Assembly: GCF_028622875.1 (NCBI RefSeq) | Contig: NZ_CP117709.1 | Location: 3,847,001 to 3,911,000 of the forward strand | Origin: Streptomyces sp. MMBL 11-1 | Lineage (GTDB): Bacteria; Actinomycetota; Actinomycetes; Streptomycetales; Streptomycetaceae | Direction: 5' to 3' | DNA length: 64,000 bases | Shown: positions 18,530 to 27,275 of the stretch, one piece after another | Numbering within the stretch: position 1 is the first letter of the stretch | How the letters are laid out: each line of letters opens with the position of its first letter | Program-made: the position numbers and the translations under genes | The notes under the pieces: generated by a model | Seen by the model: the letters and a program-made list of their open reading frames with translations, nothing else | Told to the model about the DNA's origin: nothing | The model's database searches: none

Positions 18530-19648
18530 TCAGCGACGCGACATGTAGATGTCGAGCGCCTTGTGGAGCAGCTTGTTGAGCGGGAAGTCCCACTCGCCGA
18601 CGTACTCGACGGCTTCGCCGCCGGTGCCGACCTTGAACTGGATCAGGCCGAAGAGGTGGTCGGTCTCGTCCAGCGAGTCGCTGATCCCGCGCAGGTCGTA
18701 GACGGTCGCGCCCATCGCGTAACTGTCGCGCAGCATGCGCCACTGCATCGCGTTCGACGGCCGGACCTCGCGGCCGATGTTGTCGGAGGCGCCGTAGGAG
18801 TACCAGACGTGTCCGCCGACGACGAGCATCGTGGCCGCGGAGAGGTTCACGCCGTTGTGCCGGGCGAAGTAGAGCCGCATCCGGTTGGGGTCCTCGGAGT
18901 TGAGGACGGTCCACATGCGCTGGAAGTACGAGAGCGGGCGCGGCCGGAAGTGGTCGCGCACGGCGGTGATCTCGTAGAGGCGCTGCCACTCGGCCAGGTC
19001 CTCGTAGCCGCCCTGGACGACCTCGACGCCGGCCTTGTCGGCCTTCTTGATGTTGCGGCGCCACAGCTGGTTGAAGCCCTTGAGGACGTCTTCGAGCGAG
19101 CGGTTGGCCAGCGGCACCTGGAAGACGTAGCGGGGCTGGACGTCACCGAATCCGGCGCCGCCGTCCTCGCCCTGCTGCCACCCCATCTTCCGCAGCCTGT
19201 CCGAGACCTCGAAGGCGCGCGGCTCGATGTGCGTGGCCTCGACGTCGCGCAGGCGCTTCACGTCCGGGTCCTGGATGCCGGACTTGATGGCGGCCGAGTC
19301 CCAGCGGCGGATGACCACCGGCGGGCCCATCTTCACGGAGAAGGCGCCCTGCTGCTTGAGGTGCGCGAGCATCGGCTGGAGCCAGTCGTCCAGGTTCGGC
19401 GCGTACCAGTTGATGACCGGGCCCTCGGGGAGGTACGCGAGGTAGCGCTTGATCTTGGGCAGCTGGCGGTACAGGACGAGGCCGGCGCCGACGATTTCGC
19501 CGTTCTTGTCGAACCAGCCCAGGTTCTCCGAACGCCATTCGGTCTTCACGTCAGCCCACGCCGGGACCTGGCAGTGACTGGCCGAGGGCAGGCTCTGGAT
19601 GTACGCCAGATGCTGCTCTCGGCTGATGGTCCTCAGGGTCAGGCTCAT
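18530..19648 (-). CDS. femX: FemX-type peptidoglycan branching glycyltransferase
   Basis: 372 residues, the usual length for FemABX enzymes with two GNAT-like lobes. Typical segments are QVPAWADVKTEWRSENLGWF near the N-terminus, YLPEGPVINW, the basic LWRRNIKKADKAGVEV in the centre and VYDLRGISDSLDETDHLFGL near the C-terminus. In S. coelicolor the gene at this position is an essential FemX that adds the single glycine bridge to the stem-peptide lysine/LL-diaminopimelate using glycyl-tRNA. GAGGAGC lies about 7 bases upstream of the start. The alanine-racemase-like gene follows in the same direction. Confidence 0.92.
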   Translation of the reverse strand: MSLTLRTISREQHLAYIQSLPSASHCQVPAWADVKTEWRSENLGWFDKNGEIVGAGLVLYRQLPKIKRYLAYLPEGPVINWYAPNLDDWLQPMLAHLKQQGAFSVKMGPPVVIRRWDSAAIKSGIQDPDVKRLRDVEATHIEPRAFEVSDRLRKMGWQQGEDGGAGFGDVQPRYVFQVPLANRSLEDVLKGFNQLWRRNIKKADKAGVEVVQGGYEDLAEWQRLYEITAVRDHFRPRPLSYFQRMWTVLNSEDPNRMRLYFARHNGVNLSAATMLVVGGHVWYSYGASDNIGREVRPSNAMQWRMLRDSYAMGATVYDLRGISDSLDETDHLFGLIQFKVGTGGEAVEYVGEWDFPLNKLLHKALDIYMSRR

Positions 19649-19764
19649 GCGGGGCGCTCCTCGGCAGGTGTGTCCCCATCGGTCAGGGGCTCCGGCTCTC
19701 GCGCCGAAGCCTACTGTGACCGAGGGGTACCCGGCCTGGCCCCGGGGGCCGGGAACGCACCACG

Positions 19765-19798
19765 GCCCGGTGCGGGTGCCGGGGCACCCGCACCGGGC
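19765..19798. terminator. Hairpin terminator of the small membrane protein gene
   Basis: Perfect 16-base arms (19765-19780, 19783-19798) with a 2-base loop, placed between the stop of the 113-residue protein and the femX start. Confidence 0.8.
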
Positions 19799-19819
19799 GT
19801 CCTTCGGCCGGCGCTCCGG

Positions 19820-20161
19820 TCAGGTGATCACGCCGCCGAAGAGGCCGCCGTGGGCCATGCCGAGGTAGAAGCCGACCGCGGAGGCCCCGATGCCCATGAT
19901 CAGGCCGAACCGCTCCCAGGTGGTCTTCGAGATGTACTGGCCGTAGGCGCCGGTCAGAATCCCGACGAGACCCGCCCATGAGCTGATCAGGTGCAGATGG
20001 TGGAACATCGCCGTGACGAACGCGAGGATGCCGAGCACCCCGGTCACCACCATCAGGACGTCCTGGACGGGATGCGGTCTGCCGTCCGTCGCGAAGAGCG
20101 AACCGGTGGCACGGCGGCCGGTCGCGGACCGGGAGCCGGCGGGTCGGATGGTCTGTGCCAT
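19820..20161 (-). CDS. Small four-helix-type membrane protein, unknown function
   Basis: 113 residues from ATG 20161, preceded by AGGAGG with good spacing. The first 40 residues are polar and Arg-rich; then at least three hydrophobic helices (VLMVVTGVLGILAFVTAMFH, SWAGLVGILTGAYGQYIS, FGLIMGIGASAVGFYLGMA). The tail is Gly-rich. I do not recognise a named family. A homologue occupies the same place between femX and rpsF in other Streptomyces as far as I recall. It reads away from rpsF. Confidence 0.8.
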   Translation of the reverse strand: MAQTIRPAGSRSATGRRATGSLFATDGRPHPVQDVLMVVTGVLGILAFVTAMFHHLHLISSWAGLVGILTGAYGQYISKTTWERFGLIMGIGASAVGFYLGMAHGGLFGGVIT

Positions 20162-20351
20162 GGAGTACCTCCTGGCCGGACGGATGGGCGGTGGATCCGG
20201 CGCCCCGCGCACCGCGGCGGGTGTAGCGCCTCTCACACCGCATCTGTCTCGATTGTGCCCTCTGAGCTCCTGATTTCAACCGGAAGCCGGTCTACGGGTA
20301 GTCTGTACGGTCTGCACCGGTGTCTGCCCAGGCCAGCACGGCAAGCCTCTC

Positions 20352-20380
20352 CCCGAACCCCGTCTCCGGGATCGTTCGGG
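20352..20380 (+). promoter_or_regulatory. Hairpin in the rpsF leader
   Basis: CCCGAA at 20352 pairs with TTCGGG at 20375, with an inner CCCG/CGGG pairing. It lies in the 331-base gap before rpsF and could be part of an autoregulatory S6:S18-type leader, which I cannot confirm. The rest of that gap shows promoter-like TAGTCT near 20298 but nothing certain. Confidence 0.35.
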
Positions 20381-20492
20381 AGCGGATTGTCCGTACTGGG
20401 TGTTCTCCTCGGGAACGCCGTTGCAACACGCATCACGACCCTCCTGCCACGGAACGACCGTGGCCGCTGAGTCCAAAGGAGGTGGGTTCCAC

Positions 20493-20783
20493 ATGCGTCA
20501 CTACGAGGTGATGGTCATCCTCGACCCCGATCTCGAGGAGCGAGCAGTCTCCCCGCTGATCGAGAACTTCCTCTCCGTCGTCCGTGAGGGCGACGGAAAG
20601 GTGGAGAAGGTCGACACCTGGGGCCGTCGTCGGCTCGCCTACGAGATCAAGAAGAAGCCCGAGGGCATCTACTCGGTCATCGACCTGCAGGCCGAGCCTG
20701 CGGTCGTCAAGGAGCTCGACCGCCAGATGAACCTGAACGAGTCGGTCCTCCGGACCAAGGTCCTCCGTCCCGAGATCCACTGA
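20493..20783 (+). CDS. rpsF: 30S ribosomal protein S6
   Basis: 96 residues, the normal S6 length, starting [20 protein letters not shown] with the conserved [21 protein letters not shown] core and the [15 protein letters not shown] end. AAAGGAGGTGG gives a strong ribosome-binding site. S6 binds S18 in the small subunit. It is first in the rpsF-ssb-rpsR-rplI operon, all genes in one direction with gaps of 74, 43 and 18 bases. Confidence 0.98.
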   Translation: MRHYEVMVILDPDLEERAVSPLIENFLSVVREGDGKVEKVDTWGRRRLAYEIKKKPEGIYSVIDLQAEPAVVKELDRQMNLNESVLRTKVLRPEIH

Positions 20784-20857
20784 GCATCTAGCTCAGCGTT
20801 TTTCGGGTCCGAGTAGCAGCAAGCAGCCAGAAGCAATCCCCGCCGAGAGGTTCACCC

Positions 20858-21475
20858 ATGGCAGGCGAGACCGTCATCACGGTCGTCGGCAATCTCGTCG
20901 ACGACCCCGAGCTGCGCTTCACCCCGTCCGGTGCGGCGGTCGCGAAGTTCCGTGTCGCGTCCACTCCCCGCATCTTCGACCGGCAGACCAACGAGTGGAA
21001 GGACGGCGAAGGCCTGTTCCTCACCTGCTCGGTCTGGCGTCAGGCGGCGGAGAACGTCGCGGAGTCGCTTCAGCGAGGCATGCGCGTCGTCGTGCAGGGC
21101 CGGCTGAAGCAGCGGTCCTACGAGGACCGTGAGGGCGTCAAGCGCACGGTCTACGAGCTGGACGTCGAGGAAGTCGGCCCCAGCCTCAAGAACGCCACGG
21201 CCAAGGTCACCAAGACCACCGGTCGCGGTGGTCAGGGCGGCCAGGGTGGATACGGCGGCGGCCAGCAGGGCGGCGGCACCTGGGGCGGCGGTCCCGGTGG
21301 CGGTGGCCAGCAGGGCGGCGGCGGTGCACCCGCCGACGACCCGTGGGCGTCCGGCGCGCCGGCAGGCGGCCAGGGCGGCGGGGGGCAGCAGGGCGGCGGA
21401 GGCGGCTGGGGCGGAAGCTCCGGCGGCTCCGGCGGCGCCTCTGGCGGCGGCTACTCGGACGAGCCTCCCTTCTAG
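20858..21475 (+). CDS. ssb: Single-stranded DNA-binding protein
   Basis: 205 residues. An OB-fold occupies residues 1-110 ([40 protein letters not shown]). Then comes a long linker almost entirely Gly/Gln with a few Trp and Ala, and the acidic tip DEPPF, which recruits replication and repair proteins. Streptomyces carry two SSBs; the operon position beside rpsF and rpsR marks this as the essential replicative SsbA type. The ribosome-binding site is CCGAGAGG upstream. Confidence 0.97.
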   Translation: MAGETVITVVGNLVDDPELRFTPSGAAVAKFRVASTPRIFDRQTNEWKDGEGLFLTCSVWRQAAENVAESLQRGMRVVVQGRLKQRSYEDREGVKRTVYELDVEEVGPSLKNATAKVTKTTGRGGQGGQGGYGGGQQGGGTWGGGPGGGGQQGGGGAPADDPWASGAPAGGQGGGGQQGGGGGWGGSSGGSGGASGGGYSDEPPF

Positions 21476-21518
21476 GGCTGCTCGTACCCCCACTTCTTGA
21501 TCACACAGGAGAAACACC

Positions 21519-21755
21519 ATGGCGAAGCCGCCTGTGCGCAAGCCTAAGAAGAAGGTCTGCGCGTTCTGCAAGGACAAGACCCAGTACGTGGACTACAAGG
21601 ACACGAACATGCTGCGGAAGTTCATTTCCGACCGCGGCAAGATCCGTGCCCGCCGCGTCACCGGCAACTGCACGCAGCACCAGCGTGACGTCGCCACGGC
21701 TGTCAAGAACAGCCGTGAGATGGCGCTGCTGCCCTACACGTCCACCGCGCGATAA
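21519..21755 (+). CDS. rpsR: 30S ribosomal protein S18, zinc-containing form
   Basis: 78 residues. Cys14-x2-Cys17 and Cys51-x2-His54 form a probable zinc site, so this is the C+ form; Streptomyces usually carry a zinc-free paralogue elsewhere that is induced by zinc starvation. The basic start [16 protein letters not shown] and core [20 protein letters not shown] are typical. AGGAGAAACACC precedes the ATG. Confidence 0.97.
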   Translation: MAKPPVRKPKKKVCAFCKDKTQYVDYKDTNMLRKFISDRGKIRARRVTGNCTQHQRDVATAVKNSREMALLPYTSTAR

Positions 21756-21773
21756 GGGAAGGGTGACAAGAGC

Positions 21774-22220
21774 ATGAAGATCATCCTCACCCACGAGGTC
21801 TCCGGCCTCGGCACCGCCGGCGACGTCGTCGACGTCAAGGACGGGTACGCCCGTAACTACCTGGTTCCGCGTGGCTTCGCCATTCGCTGGACCAAGGGCG
21901 GCGAGAAGGACGTGGCGCAGATCCGCCGCGCCCGCAAGATCCACGAGATCGCGACGATCGAGCAGGCCAACGAGATCAAGGCCAAGCTCGAGGGCGTGAA
22001 GGTTCGTCTGGCTGTCCGCTCCGGCGACGCCGGCCGTCTCTTCGGCTCCGTGACCCCGGCCGACGTCGCTGCGGCGATCAAGGCTGCCGGTGGTCCCGAC
22101 GTCGACAAGCGTCGCGTCGAGCTCGGCTCGCCGATCAAGACGCTCGGCGGACACCAGGTGTCCGTCCGTCTGCACCCCGAGGTCGCAGCGAAGCTCGGCG
22201 TCGAGGTCGTTGCTGCCTAA
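21774..22220 (+). CDS. rplI: 50S ribosomal protein L9
   Basis: 148 residues: [20 protein letters not shown], the N-terminal L9 domain with [14 protein letters not shown], then a long helix and the C-terminal domain ending [16 protein letters not shown]. Last gene of the operon; a classic terminator follows 25 bases after the stop. Confidence 0.98.
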   Translation: MKIILTHEVSGLGTAGDVVDVKDGYARNYLVPRGFAIRWTKGGEKDVAQIRRARKIHEIATIEQANEIKAKLEGVKVRLAVRSGDAGRLFGSVTPADVAAAIKAAGGPDVDKRRVELGSPIKTLGGHQVSVRLHPEVAAKLGVEVVAA

Positions 22221-22244
22221 GCGCAGAGCTCAGCTGAGTCAGTG

Positions 22245-22273
22245 AAGGGCCGCACCCGTTGGGTGCGGCCCTT
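22245..22273 (+). terminator. Rho-independent terminator of the rpsF-ssb-rpsR-rplI operon
   Basis: A 13-bp stem (arms 22245-22257 and 22261-22273) with loop GTT, followed by TTCT. It is one of the few terminators here with a U-tract. Confidence 0.9.
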
Positions 22274-22293
22274 TCTGTCGTGGTGACGCGGAT

Positions 22294-22307
22294 GTTTCAC
22301 GTGAAAC
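22294..22307. other. parS site
   Basis: Perfect core, first of a close pair just after the rplI terminator. Confidence 0.95.
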
Positions 22308-22316
22308 GGGCGGCCT

Positions 22317-22330
22317 GTTTCACGTGAAAC
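22317..22330. other. parS site
   Basis: Perfect core, 23 bases from the previous one; extended to a 28-bp palindrome (22310-22337). Confidence 0.95.
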
Positions 22331-22349
22331 AGGCCGCGAAGTGTACGAA

Positions 22350-23687
22350 TCAGCGGGTGGCTCCGGTGACGATCCACCGGCCCGACCGGGCGCGCAGCCA
22401 GAGTGTGACGAGGCGGACGGTCATCATCAGTGTCATCGCCCACCAGAGCGCGGTGAGCCCGCCGCCGACGGAGGGCACCAGCAGTGCGACGGGCGCGAAG
22501 ACGGCGAGCGTCACCAGCATCGCCCAGGCGAGATAGCGTCCGTCGCCGGCTCCCATCAGGACGCCGTCCAGGACGAAGACCACGCCGGCGATCGGCTGGG
22601 AGACCGCCACGACCAGGAGCGCGGGGAGCAGGGTGTCCTTCACCGAGGGGTCGCTGGTGAAGAGGGGGATGAACAGAGGCCGGGCGAGCACGATCAGTAC
22701 GCCCAGCACGATGCCGCAGCCGATACCCCACTCGACCATGCGGCGGCAGGCCTCGCGCGCGCCCTTCTCGTCGCCCGCCCCCAGATAGCGGCCGATGATC
22801 GCCTGCCCGGCGATGGCGATGGCGTCGAGGGCGAAAGCGGTCAGACTCCAGAGGGAGAGGATGATCTGGTGCGCGGCGATGTCGACGTCTCCGAGCCGGG
22901 CGGCGACGGCGGTGGCGATCATCAGGACGGCCCGCAGGGACAGCGTCCGGATCAGCAGAGGTACGCCGGCGCGTGCGCTGGCCCTGATGCCGGCCGCGTC
23001 CGGGCGCAAGGAGGCGCCGTGCCTCCGGGCTCCGCGGATCACCACGACGAGATAGGTGACGGCCATACCGGCCTGGGCGATCACCGTTCCCCACGCGGAT
23101 CCGGCGATGCCGAGCCCCGCACCGTAGACGAGGGTCACGTTGAGGGCGGCGTTCACCGTGAAACCGCCGATGGCGACGTACAGCGGGGTGCGGGTGTCCT
23201 GGAGGCCGCGCAGTACACCGGTGGCGGCGAGCACGACGAGCATGGCCGGGATACCGAGGATGGAGATCCTCAGGTACGTGACGGCGTATGGAGCCGCGGT
23301 GTCGGACGCGCCGAAGATGTCGACGAGCCAGGGGGCCGTCGGGACCGCGAGCGCGACGACGGCTGCTCCGAGCAGCAGGGCGAGCCAGATGCCGTCCATG
23401 CCCTGACGGATGGCGGCGGGGAGATCGCCCGCCCCCACGCGGCGGGCGACGGCGGCCGTGGTCGCGTAGGCGAGGAAGACGAAGATGCTCACGGCCATCA
23501 TCAGCAGGGCTGCGGCGATGCCGAGGCCGGCCAGCTGCGGGGTGCCGAGGTGGCCGACCACGGCGCTGTCGACCATCACGAACAGGGGCTCGGCGACGAG
23601 TGCCCCGAACGCCGGGACGGCGAGGGCGATGATCTCGCGGTCATGCTGTCGGCGGCCGTTCTTCGGGGTCGCGGGGGCCTTGGTCAT
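22350..23687 (-). CDS. MATE-family efflux protein (DinF-like)
   Basis: 445 residues from ATG 23687, with 12 membrane helices in two similar halves. The N-terminal half shows FGALVAEPLFVMVDSAVVGH and LGTPQLAGLGIA; the middle has RGLQDTRTPLYVAIGGFTVN, both typical of the DinF branch. MATE proteins export cationic compounds using sodium or proton gradients; the substrate is unknown. TTG 23696 is an alternative start. Upstream TAGATT close to the start could mean a leaderless transcript. It diverges from dnaB across the DnaA-box region and converges on rplI across two parS sites. Confidence 0.88.
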   Translation of the reverse strand: MTKAPATPKNGRRQHDREIIALAVPAFGALVAEPLFVMVDSAVVGHLGTPQLAGLGIAAALLMMAVSIFVFLAYATTAAVARRVGAGDLPAAIRQGMDGIWLALLLGAAVVALAVPTAPWLVDIFGASDTAAPYAVTYLRISILGIPAMLVVLAATGVLRGLQDTRTPLYVAIGGFTVNAALNVTLVYGAGLGIAGSAWGTVIAQAGMAVTYLVVVIRGARRHGASLRPDAAGIRASARAGVPLLIRTLSLRAVLMIATAVAARLGDVDIAAHQIILSLWSLTAFALDAIAIAGQAIIGRYLGAGDEKGAREACRRMVEWGIGCGIVLGVLIVLARPLFIPLFTSDPSVKDTLLPALLVVAVSQPIAGVVFVLDGVLMGAGDGRYLAWAMLVTLAVFAPVALLVPSVGGGLTALWWAMTLMMTVRLVTLWLRARSGRWIVTGATR

Positions 23688-23875
23688 GGGGGCCAATCTA
23701 ATCTTCCACAGGTAAGAGATGCAATCGATAAGCGACCCTTACTTTCGCCTCGGTGGGGCCCGCCCTCCCGCGCCGTTTGCAGTGATCTTGAAATGAGGGC
23801 GAAAGTTTTTCTCCCCCACAGTCAGTGGATGGAGAACATGCAGGTCAGAGTGGTTACGCCGCTGTCGCTATGAGT

Positions 23876-23964
23876 TTGTCCACAGTGCTGTCCCCCGGTC
23901 CGTGCACAGGTTCGGGAGGGTTCTCCACAGCATCTGGTCGGTCGTCCACATGCCCTGTGGATAA
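23876..23964. other. Cluster of four DnaA boxes upstream of dnaB
   Basis: TTGTCCACA at 23876-23884, TTCTCCACA at 23921-23929 and TCGTCCACA at 23942-23950 on the plus strand, and TTATCCACA on the minus strand at 23956-23964. All fit the Streptomyces DnaA-box consensus (T/C)(T/C)(G/A/C)TCCACA. They lie in the 458-base gap between the MATE and dnaB starts, which otherwise holds one near-match at 23702-23710 and no gene. Confidence 0.75.
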
Positions 23965-24145
23965 CCAGATTGGCTGACGGTGCGGAGGGGCCTACCGTGG
24001 TGCGGCGCCCGCACTCCGTTCCGGCACCGGAATCCACCGAACCAGACGCGCCGGAAGTGGAGTCGGGCGACCTGTTTGTCGGTGCCGTGCCGTAAGAAAG
24101 AGTGGCACGGCTAGGTCCGCGATGCGGACGGGAGGAGGCGGCCCG

Positions 24146-25621
24146 GTGAGCATTCCCGAGCCTTTGGACGACCCCTGGACCGAGACCGGCCCCGGGGACC
24201 GTCTGCCCGTCTCCCGCCAGCGCCGCGGAGACCGCAAGGGGCGCGAGGACCGCCACGACCGCGGCTCGGACGAGGCCTGGGAAGGCGGCTCCCCCGGGTT
24301 CGAACGGGTGCCGCCCCAGGATCTCGACGCCGAGCAGTCCGTCCTCGGCGGCATGCTGCTGTCCAAGGACGCCATCGCGGACGTCGTGGAGATCATCAAG
24401 GGGCACGACTTCTACCGCCCCGCCCACGAGACCGTCTACACGGCGATCCTCGACCTCTACGCCAAGGGCGAGCCGGCCGACCCGATCACGGTCGCCGCCG
24501 AGCTGGTCAAGCGTGGCGAGATCACCAAGGTCGGCGGAGCACCGTATCTGCACACCCTGGTGCAGTCCGTGCCCACCGCGGCCAACGCCTCGTACTACGC
24601 GGAGATCGTCCACGAGCGGGCGGTGCTCCGGCGGCTGGTCGAGGCGGGCACGAAGATCACGCAGATGGGATACGCGGCCGACGGGGACGTCGACGAGATC
24701 GTCAACTCCGCGCAGGCCGAGATCTACGCGGTCACCGAGCAGCGCACCAGTGAGGACTATCTCCCCCTCGGCGACATCATGGAGGGCGCGCTCGACGAGA
24801 TCGAGGCCATCGGCTCGCGGAGCGGCGAGATGACCGGGGTGCCGACGGGCTTCACGGACCTCGACGCCCTGACGAACGGCATGCACCCCGGCCAGATGAT
24901 CGTCATCGCGGCCCGCCCCGCCATGGGCAAGTCCACACTGGCGCTGGACTTCGCCCGCGCCGCGTCGATCAAGAACAACCTGCCCAGCGTCATCTTCTCC
25001 CTCGAAATGGGGCGCAACGAGATCGCGATGCGCCTGCTGTCGGCCGAGGCACGGGTGGCCCTGCACCACATGCGGTCCGGCACCATGACGGACGAGGACT
25101 GGACGCGGCTCGCCCGCCGGATGCCCGAGGTCTCGGCCGCTCCGCTCTACATCGACGACTCCCCCAACCTGTCGATGATGGAGATCCGCGCGAAGTGCCG
25201 CCGGCTCAAGCAGCGCAACGACATCAAGCTCGTGATCATCGACTATCTGCAGCTGATGCAGGCCGGTGGATCGAAGCGGTCCGAGAGCCGTCAGCAGGAG
25301 GTCTCGGACATGTCCCGAAACCTCAAGCTGCTGGCCAAGGAGCTGGAGGTCCCGGTGATCGCGCTCTCGCAGCTGAACCGTGGTCCCGAGCAGCGCACGG
25401 ACAAGAAGCCGATGGTGTCCGACCTGCGTGAGTCCGGTTCCATCGAGCAGGACGCCGACATGGTCATCCTGCTCCACCGCGAGGACGCGTACGAGAAGGA
25501 GTCACCGCGCGCGGGCGAGGCCGACATCATCGTCGGCAAGCACCGAAACGGCCCGACGGCCACCATCACCGTGGCGTTCCAGGGCCACTACTCCCGCTTC
25601 GTGGACATGGCCCAGACCTGA
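24146..25621 (+). CDS. dnaB: Replicative DNA helicase DnaB
   Basis: 491 residues from GTG 24146, preceded by GGAGGAGG. After a basic, disordered 50-residue extension comes the N-terminal primase-interaction domain (QDLDAEQSVLGGMLLSKDAI), a linker helix, and the RecA-type domain with Walker A ARPAMGKST (Lys262), Walker B VIIDYLQLM, the H3-like SQLNRGPEQR and the arginine finger region IVGKHRNG. It unwinds DNA at the replication fork as a hexamer. No intein is present. It stands alone, with DnaA boxes in its upstream region and a hairpin overlapping its stop. Confidence 0.97.
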   Translation: MSIPEPLDDPWTETGPGDRLPVSRQRRGDRKGREDRHDRGSDEAWEGGSPGFERVPPQDLDAEQSVLGGMLLSKDAIADVVEIIKGHDFYRPAHETVYTAILDLYAKGEPADPITVAAELVKRGEITKVGGAPYLHTLVQSVPTAANASYYAEIVHERAVLRRLVEAGTKITQMGYAADGDVDEIVNSAQAEIYAVTEQRTSEDYLPLGDIMEGALDEIEAIGSRSGEMTGVPTGFTDLDALTNGMHPGQMIVIAARPAMGKSTLALDFARAASIKNNLPSVIFSLEMGRNEIAMRLLSAEARVALHHMRSGTMTDEDWTRLARRMPEVSAAPLYIDDSPNLSMMEIRAKCRRLKQRNDIKLVIIDYLQLMQAGGSKRSESRQQEVSDMSRNLKLLAKELEVPVIALSQLNRGPEQRTDKKPMVSDLRESGSIEQDADMVILLHREDAYEKESPRAGEADIIVGKHRNGPTATITVAFQGHYSRFVDMAQT

Positions 25622-25651
25622 CGGGCGCCCCTGTCGCGGGGCATCCGTCAG
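25618..25651. terminator. Hairpin terminator overlapping the dnaB stop codon
   Basis: CTGACGG (25618-25624) pairs with CCGTCAG (25645-25651) and GCCCC with GGGGC inside. The TGA stop of dnaB lies in the left arm. It can serve the convergent hydrolase gene too. Confidence 0.65.
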
Positions 25652-25665
25652 ACGCGTTCCGGCTC

Positions 25666-26400
25666 TCAGCCGTGTGCCAGGGTGCGGGCGAGGAGGGGGA
25701 GCAGGCGGTCCCAGTGGCGCCGCAGCGCGGCCGGGTCGAAGGCGTCGGTGTCGGACATGGTGAAGCCGTGGACCGTGCCGGGGTAGATCTCGGACGTGTA
25801 GCCGATGCCCGCGGCGTCCAGGGGCCGGTTGAGTTCACCGAGTGCCTCGGGCGTGATGTCCGTGGCCGCGTGGCCGAAGTGGACCTCGGCGGTGAGACGG
25901 TTCAGGCTGTCGGGCCCGTCGACGGCGACAGGCGCGTGAAACGCGGCGAGTGCGGCCACCTGCCCCGGGTGGGCCGCGGCGGTGCGTGTCGCCAGGAGGC
26001 CGCCGATGCAGTAGCCGGTCACCGCGACCGGCCCGGTGCTCACCTCGGGCTGGGCCGTGAGGAATTTGAGGTACGCGTCGGCGTCCCGCAGGACGCGTTC
26101 GGCCGTGTGCGCCTCGATCAAGGGCATCAGCCGGCCGACGAGCGCGGCCCGGTCCTCTCCCGCGATGTGCTCGGGAAGGTCGATGAGCGGTGTCGGCCCG
26201 TTCCTGTAGAAGAAGTTGGGGACGAGCACGTAGTACCCGTGCCCGGCCAGTTCGCGGGCCATCTCTCGCAGTACGGGCCGGATGCCGAAGGCGTCCGCGT
26301 ACATCAGCACCCCTGGATGCCGCTCGCCGTCGTCGGGGAAGGCGGCGAAGGCGTCCGCCGAGCCGTCCGTGGTGGGGATCTGCAGGGTCTTGGTGGGAAT
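25666..26400 (-). CDS. Dienelactone-hydrolase family protein, apparent ATT start
   Basis: 244 residues if translation starts at ATT 26400. The alpha/beta-hydrolase core has the nucleophile Cys131 in VTGYCIGG, the acid in HAATDITPEALGEL and the base in VHGFTMSD. The family hydrolyses dienelactones and related esters. The conserved N-terminal strand (KTLQIPTTDGSADAFAAFP) lies upstream of the first ATG (26310), and no ATG, GTG or TTG is in frame between it and an upstream stop at 26460. GAGGA sits 8 bases before the ATT. It lies downstream of the TetR gene in the same direction with 227 unremarkable bases between. Confidence 0.82.
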   Translation of the reverse strand: MPTKTLQIPTTDGSADAFAAFPDDGERHPGVLMYADAFGIRPVLREMARELAGHGYYVLVPNFFYRNGPTPLIDLPEHIAGEDRAALVGRLMPLIEAHTAERVLRDADAYLKFLTAQPEVSTGPVAVTGYCIGGLLATRTAAAHPGQVAALAAFHAPVAVDGPDSLNRLTAEVHFGHAATDITPEALGELNRPLDAAGIGYTSEIYPGTVHGFTMSDTDAFDPAALRRHWDRLLPLLARTLAHG

Positions 26401-26627
26401 GGTGGATCGTCCTCGCTGTGGGAGTTCGCCGAGCAGGCGTCGGTGGCACCCACGCTTTCAGCGCGGGCGGACGCGCGCAAGGGGGCTGTGCCGCAGTGTG
26501 CTCGGTCGTGCCCGCCTCGCGGGACCTCGGCTTCGGCGGCCCGGGGCGTCATCTGCCGGCCCCGCACGGGCACTTCGGCGAGGCGCGGGGGTCCCTCCGT
26601 ACGTGGTGAGCGTGCCGGGCGGTAGCA

Positions 26628-27203
26628 CTAGGCGGTGGGGATGATCCGGCTGACGACCGCCTCGACCAGGTGGTCGAGGCCGTCGTCACCGAGCATGTCC
26701 GGGAGCGTGAAGTGCTCCAGGAGCACACCGGTCATGGCCAGGTAGAGGACCAGAAAGGCGTCGGGGTCGCCCGGGAGGCCTCGGTCGCGGTGGAAGGAGA
26801 GGCTTTCGTCGAAGCCGGCGCGCACGGTTCGGGTCAGCTGGGTGCGCAGGTCGGGCCGGCGGGTCGCCTCCAGGCGCAGTTCCAGCATGGCCAGGTAGCC
26901 GGTCCGGTCGTCGGTCATCCGCCGGATCAGCCAGTGCATCAGCTCGGCGACCAGCTTCCGGGAGGGGGCGGCAAGCATGATCTGTTCGACCTGCGCCGGA
27001 TCCGGCGTCATCCGGCTGCTGATACGGGCGCCGGTCTGCATCAGGAGGTCGTCGCGGCTGCTGAAGTAGTTCGACGCGGTGCCCAGCGGCACGCCGGCCC
27101 GGGCGTCCACGGCGCGGAAGGTGAGCCCGCGGGCGCCTTCGTGCGCGAGGACGTCGACCGCCGCGTCCGTGAGCATGACCCTGCGTTCGGGGTTCTTCGC
27201 CAT
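26628..27203 (-). CDS. TetR-family transcriptional regulator
   Basis: 191 residues from ATG 27203, preceded by GGGAGAA. The helix-turn-helix is at residues 10-55 (LTDAAVDVLAHEGARGLTFR, then AGVPLGTASNYFSSRDDLL). The C-terminal ligand domain is all helical. It is divergent from the RibD/DHFR-like gene across a gap with tandem CACnnnnnGTG repeats, so it probably represses that gene, itself and perhaps the downstream hydrolase. The effector is unknown. Confidence 0.88.
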   Translation of the reverse strand: MAKNPERRVMLTDAAVDVLAHEGARGLTFRAVDARAGVPLGTASNYFSSRDDLLMQTGARISSRMTPDPAQVEQIMLAAPSRKLVAELMHWLIRRMTDDRTGYLAMLELRLEATRRPDLRTQLTRTVRAGFDESLSFHRDRGLPGDPDAFLVLYLAMTGVLLEHFTLPDMLGDDGLDHLVEAVVSRIIPTA

Positions 27204-27249
27204 CAGCGTTCTCCCTGCCCGTCCGGCTCGGAAAAGCGGCTTGCACAAC

Positions 27250-27275
27250 CACTACATGTGAAGCACTATACGTGA
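27250..27275. promoter_or_regulatory. Tandem CACnnnnnGTG motifs, candidate TetR operator
   Basis: CACTACATGTGA (27250-27261) and CACTATACGTGA (27264-27275) repeat with a 14-base period inside the divergent gap; each is an imperfect palindrome, and CAACCAC/GTGGTTG flank them at 27246 and 27277. Confidence 0.5.
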
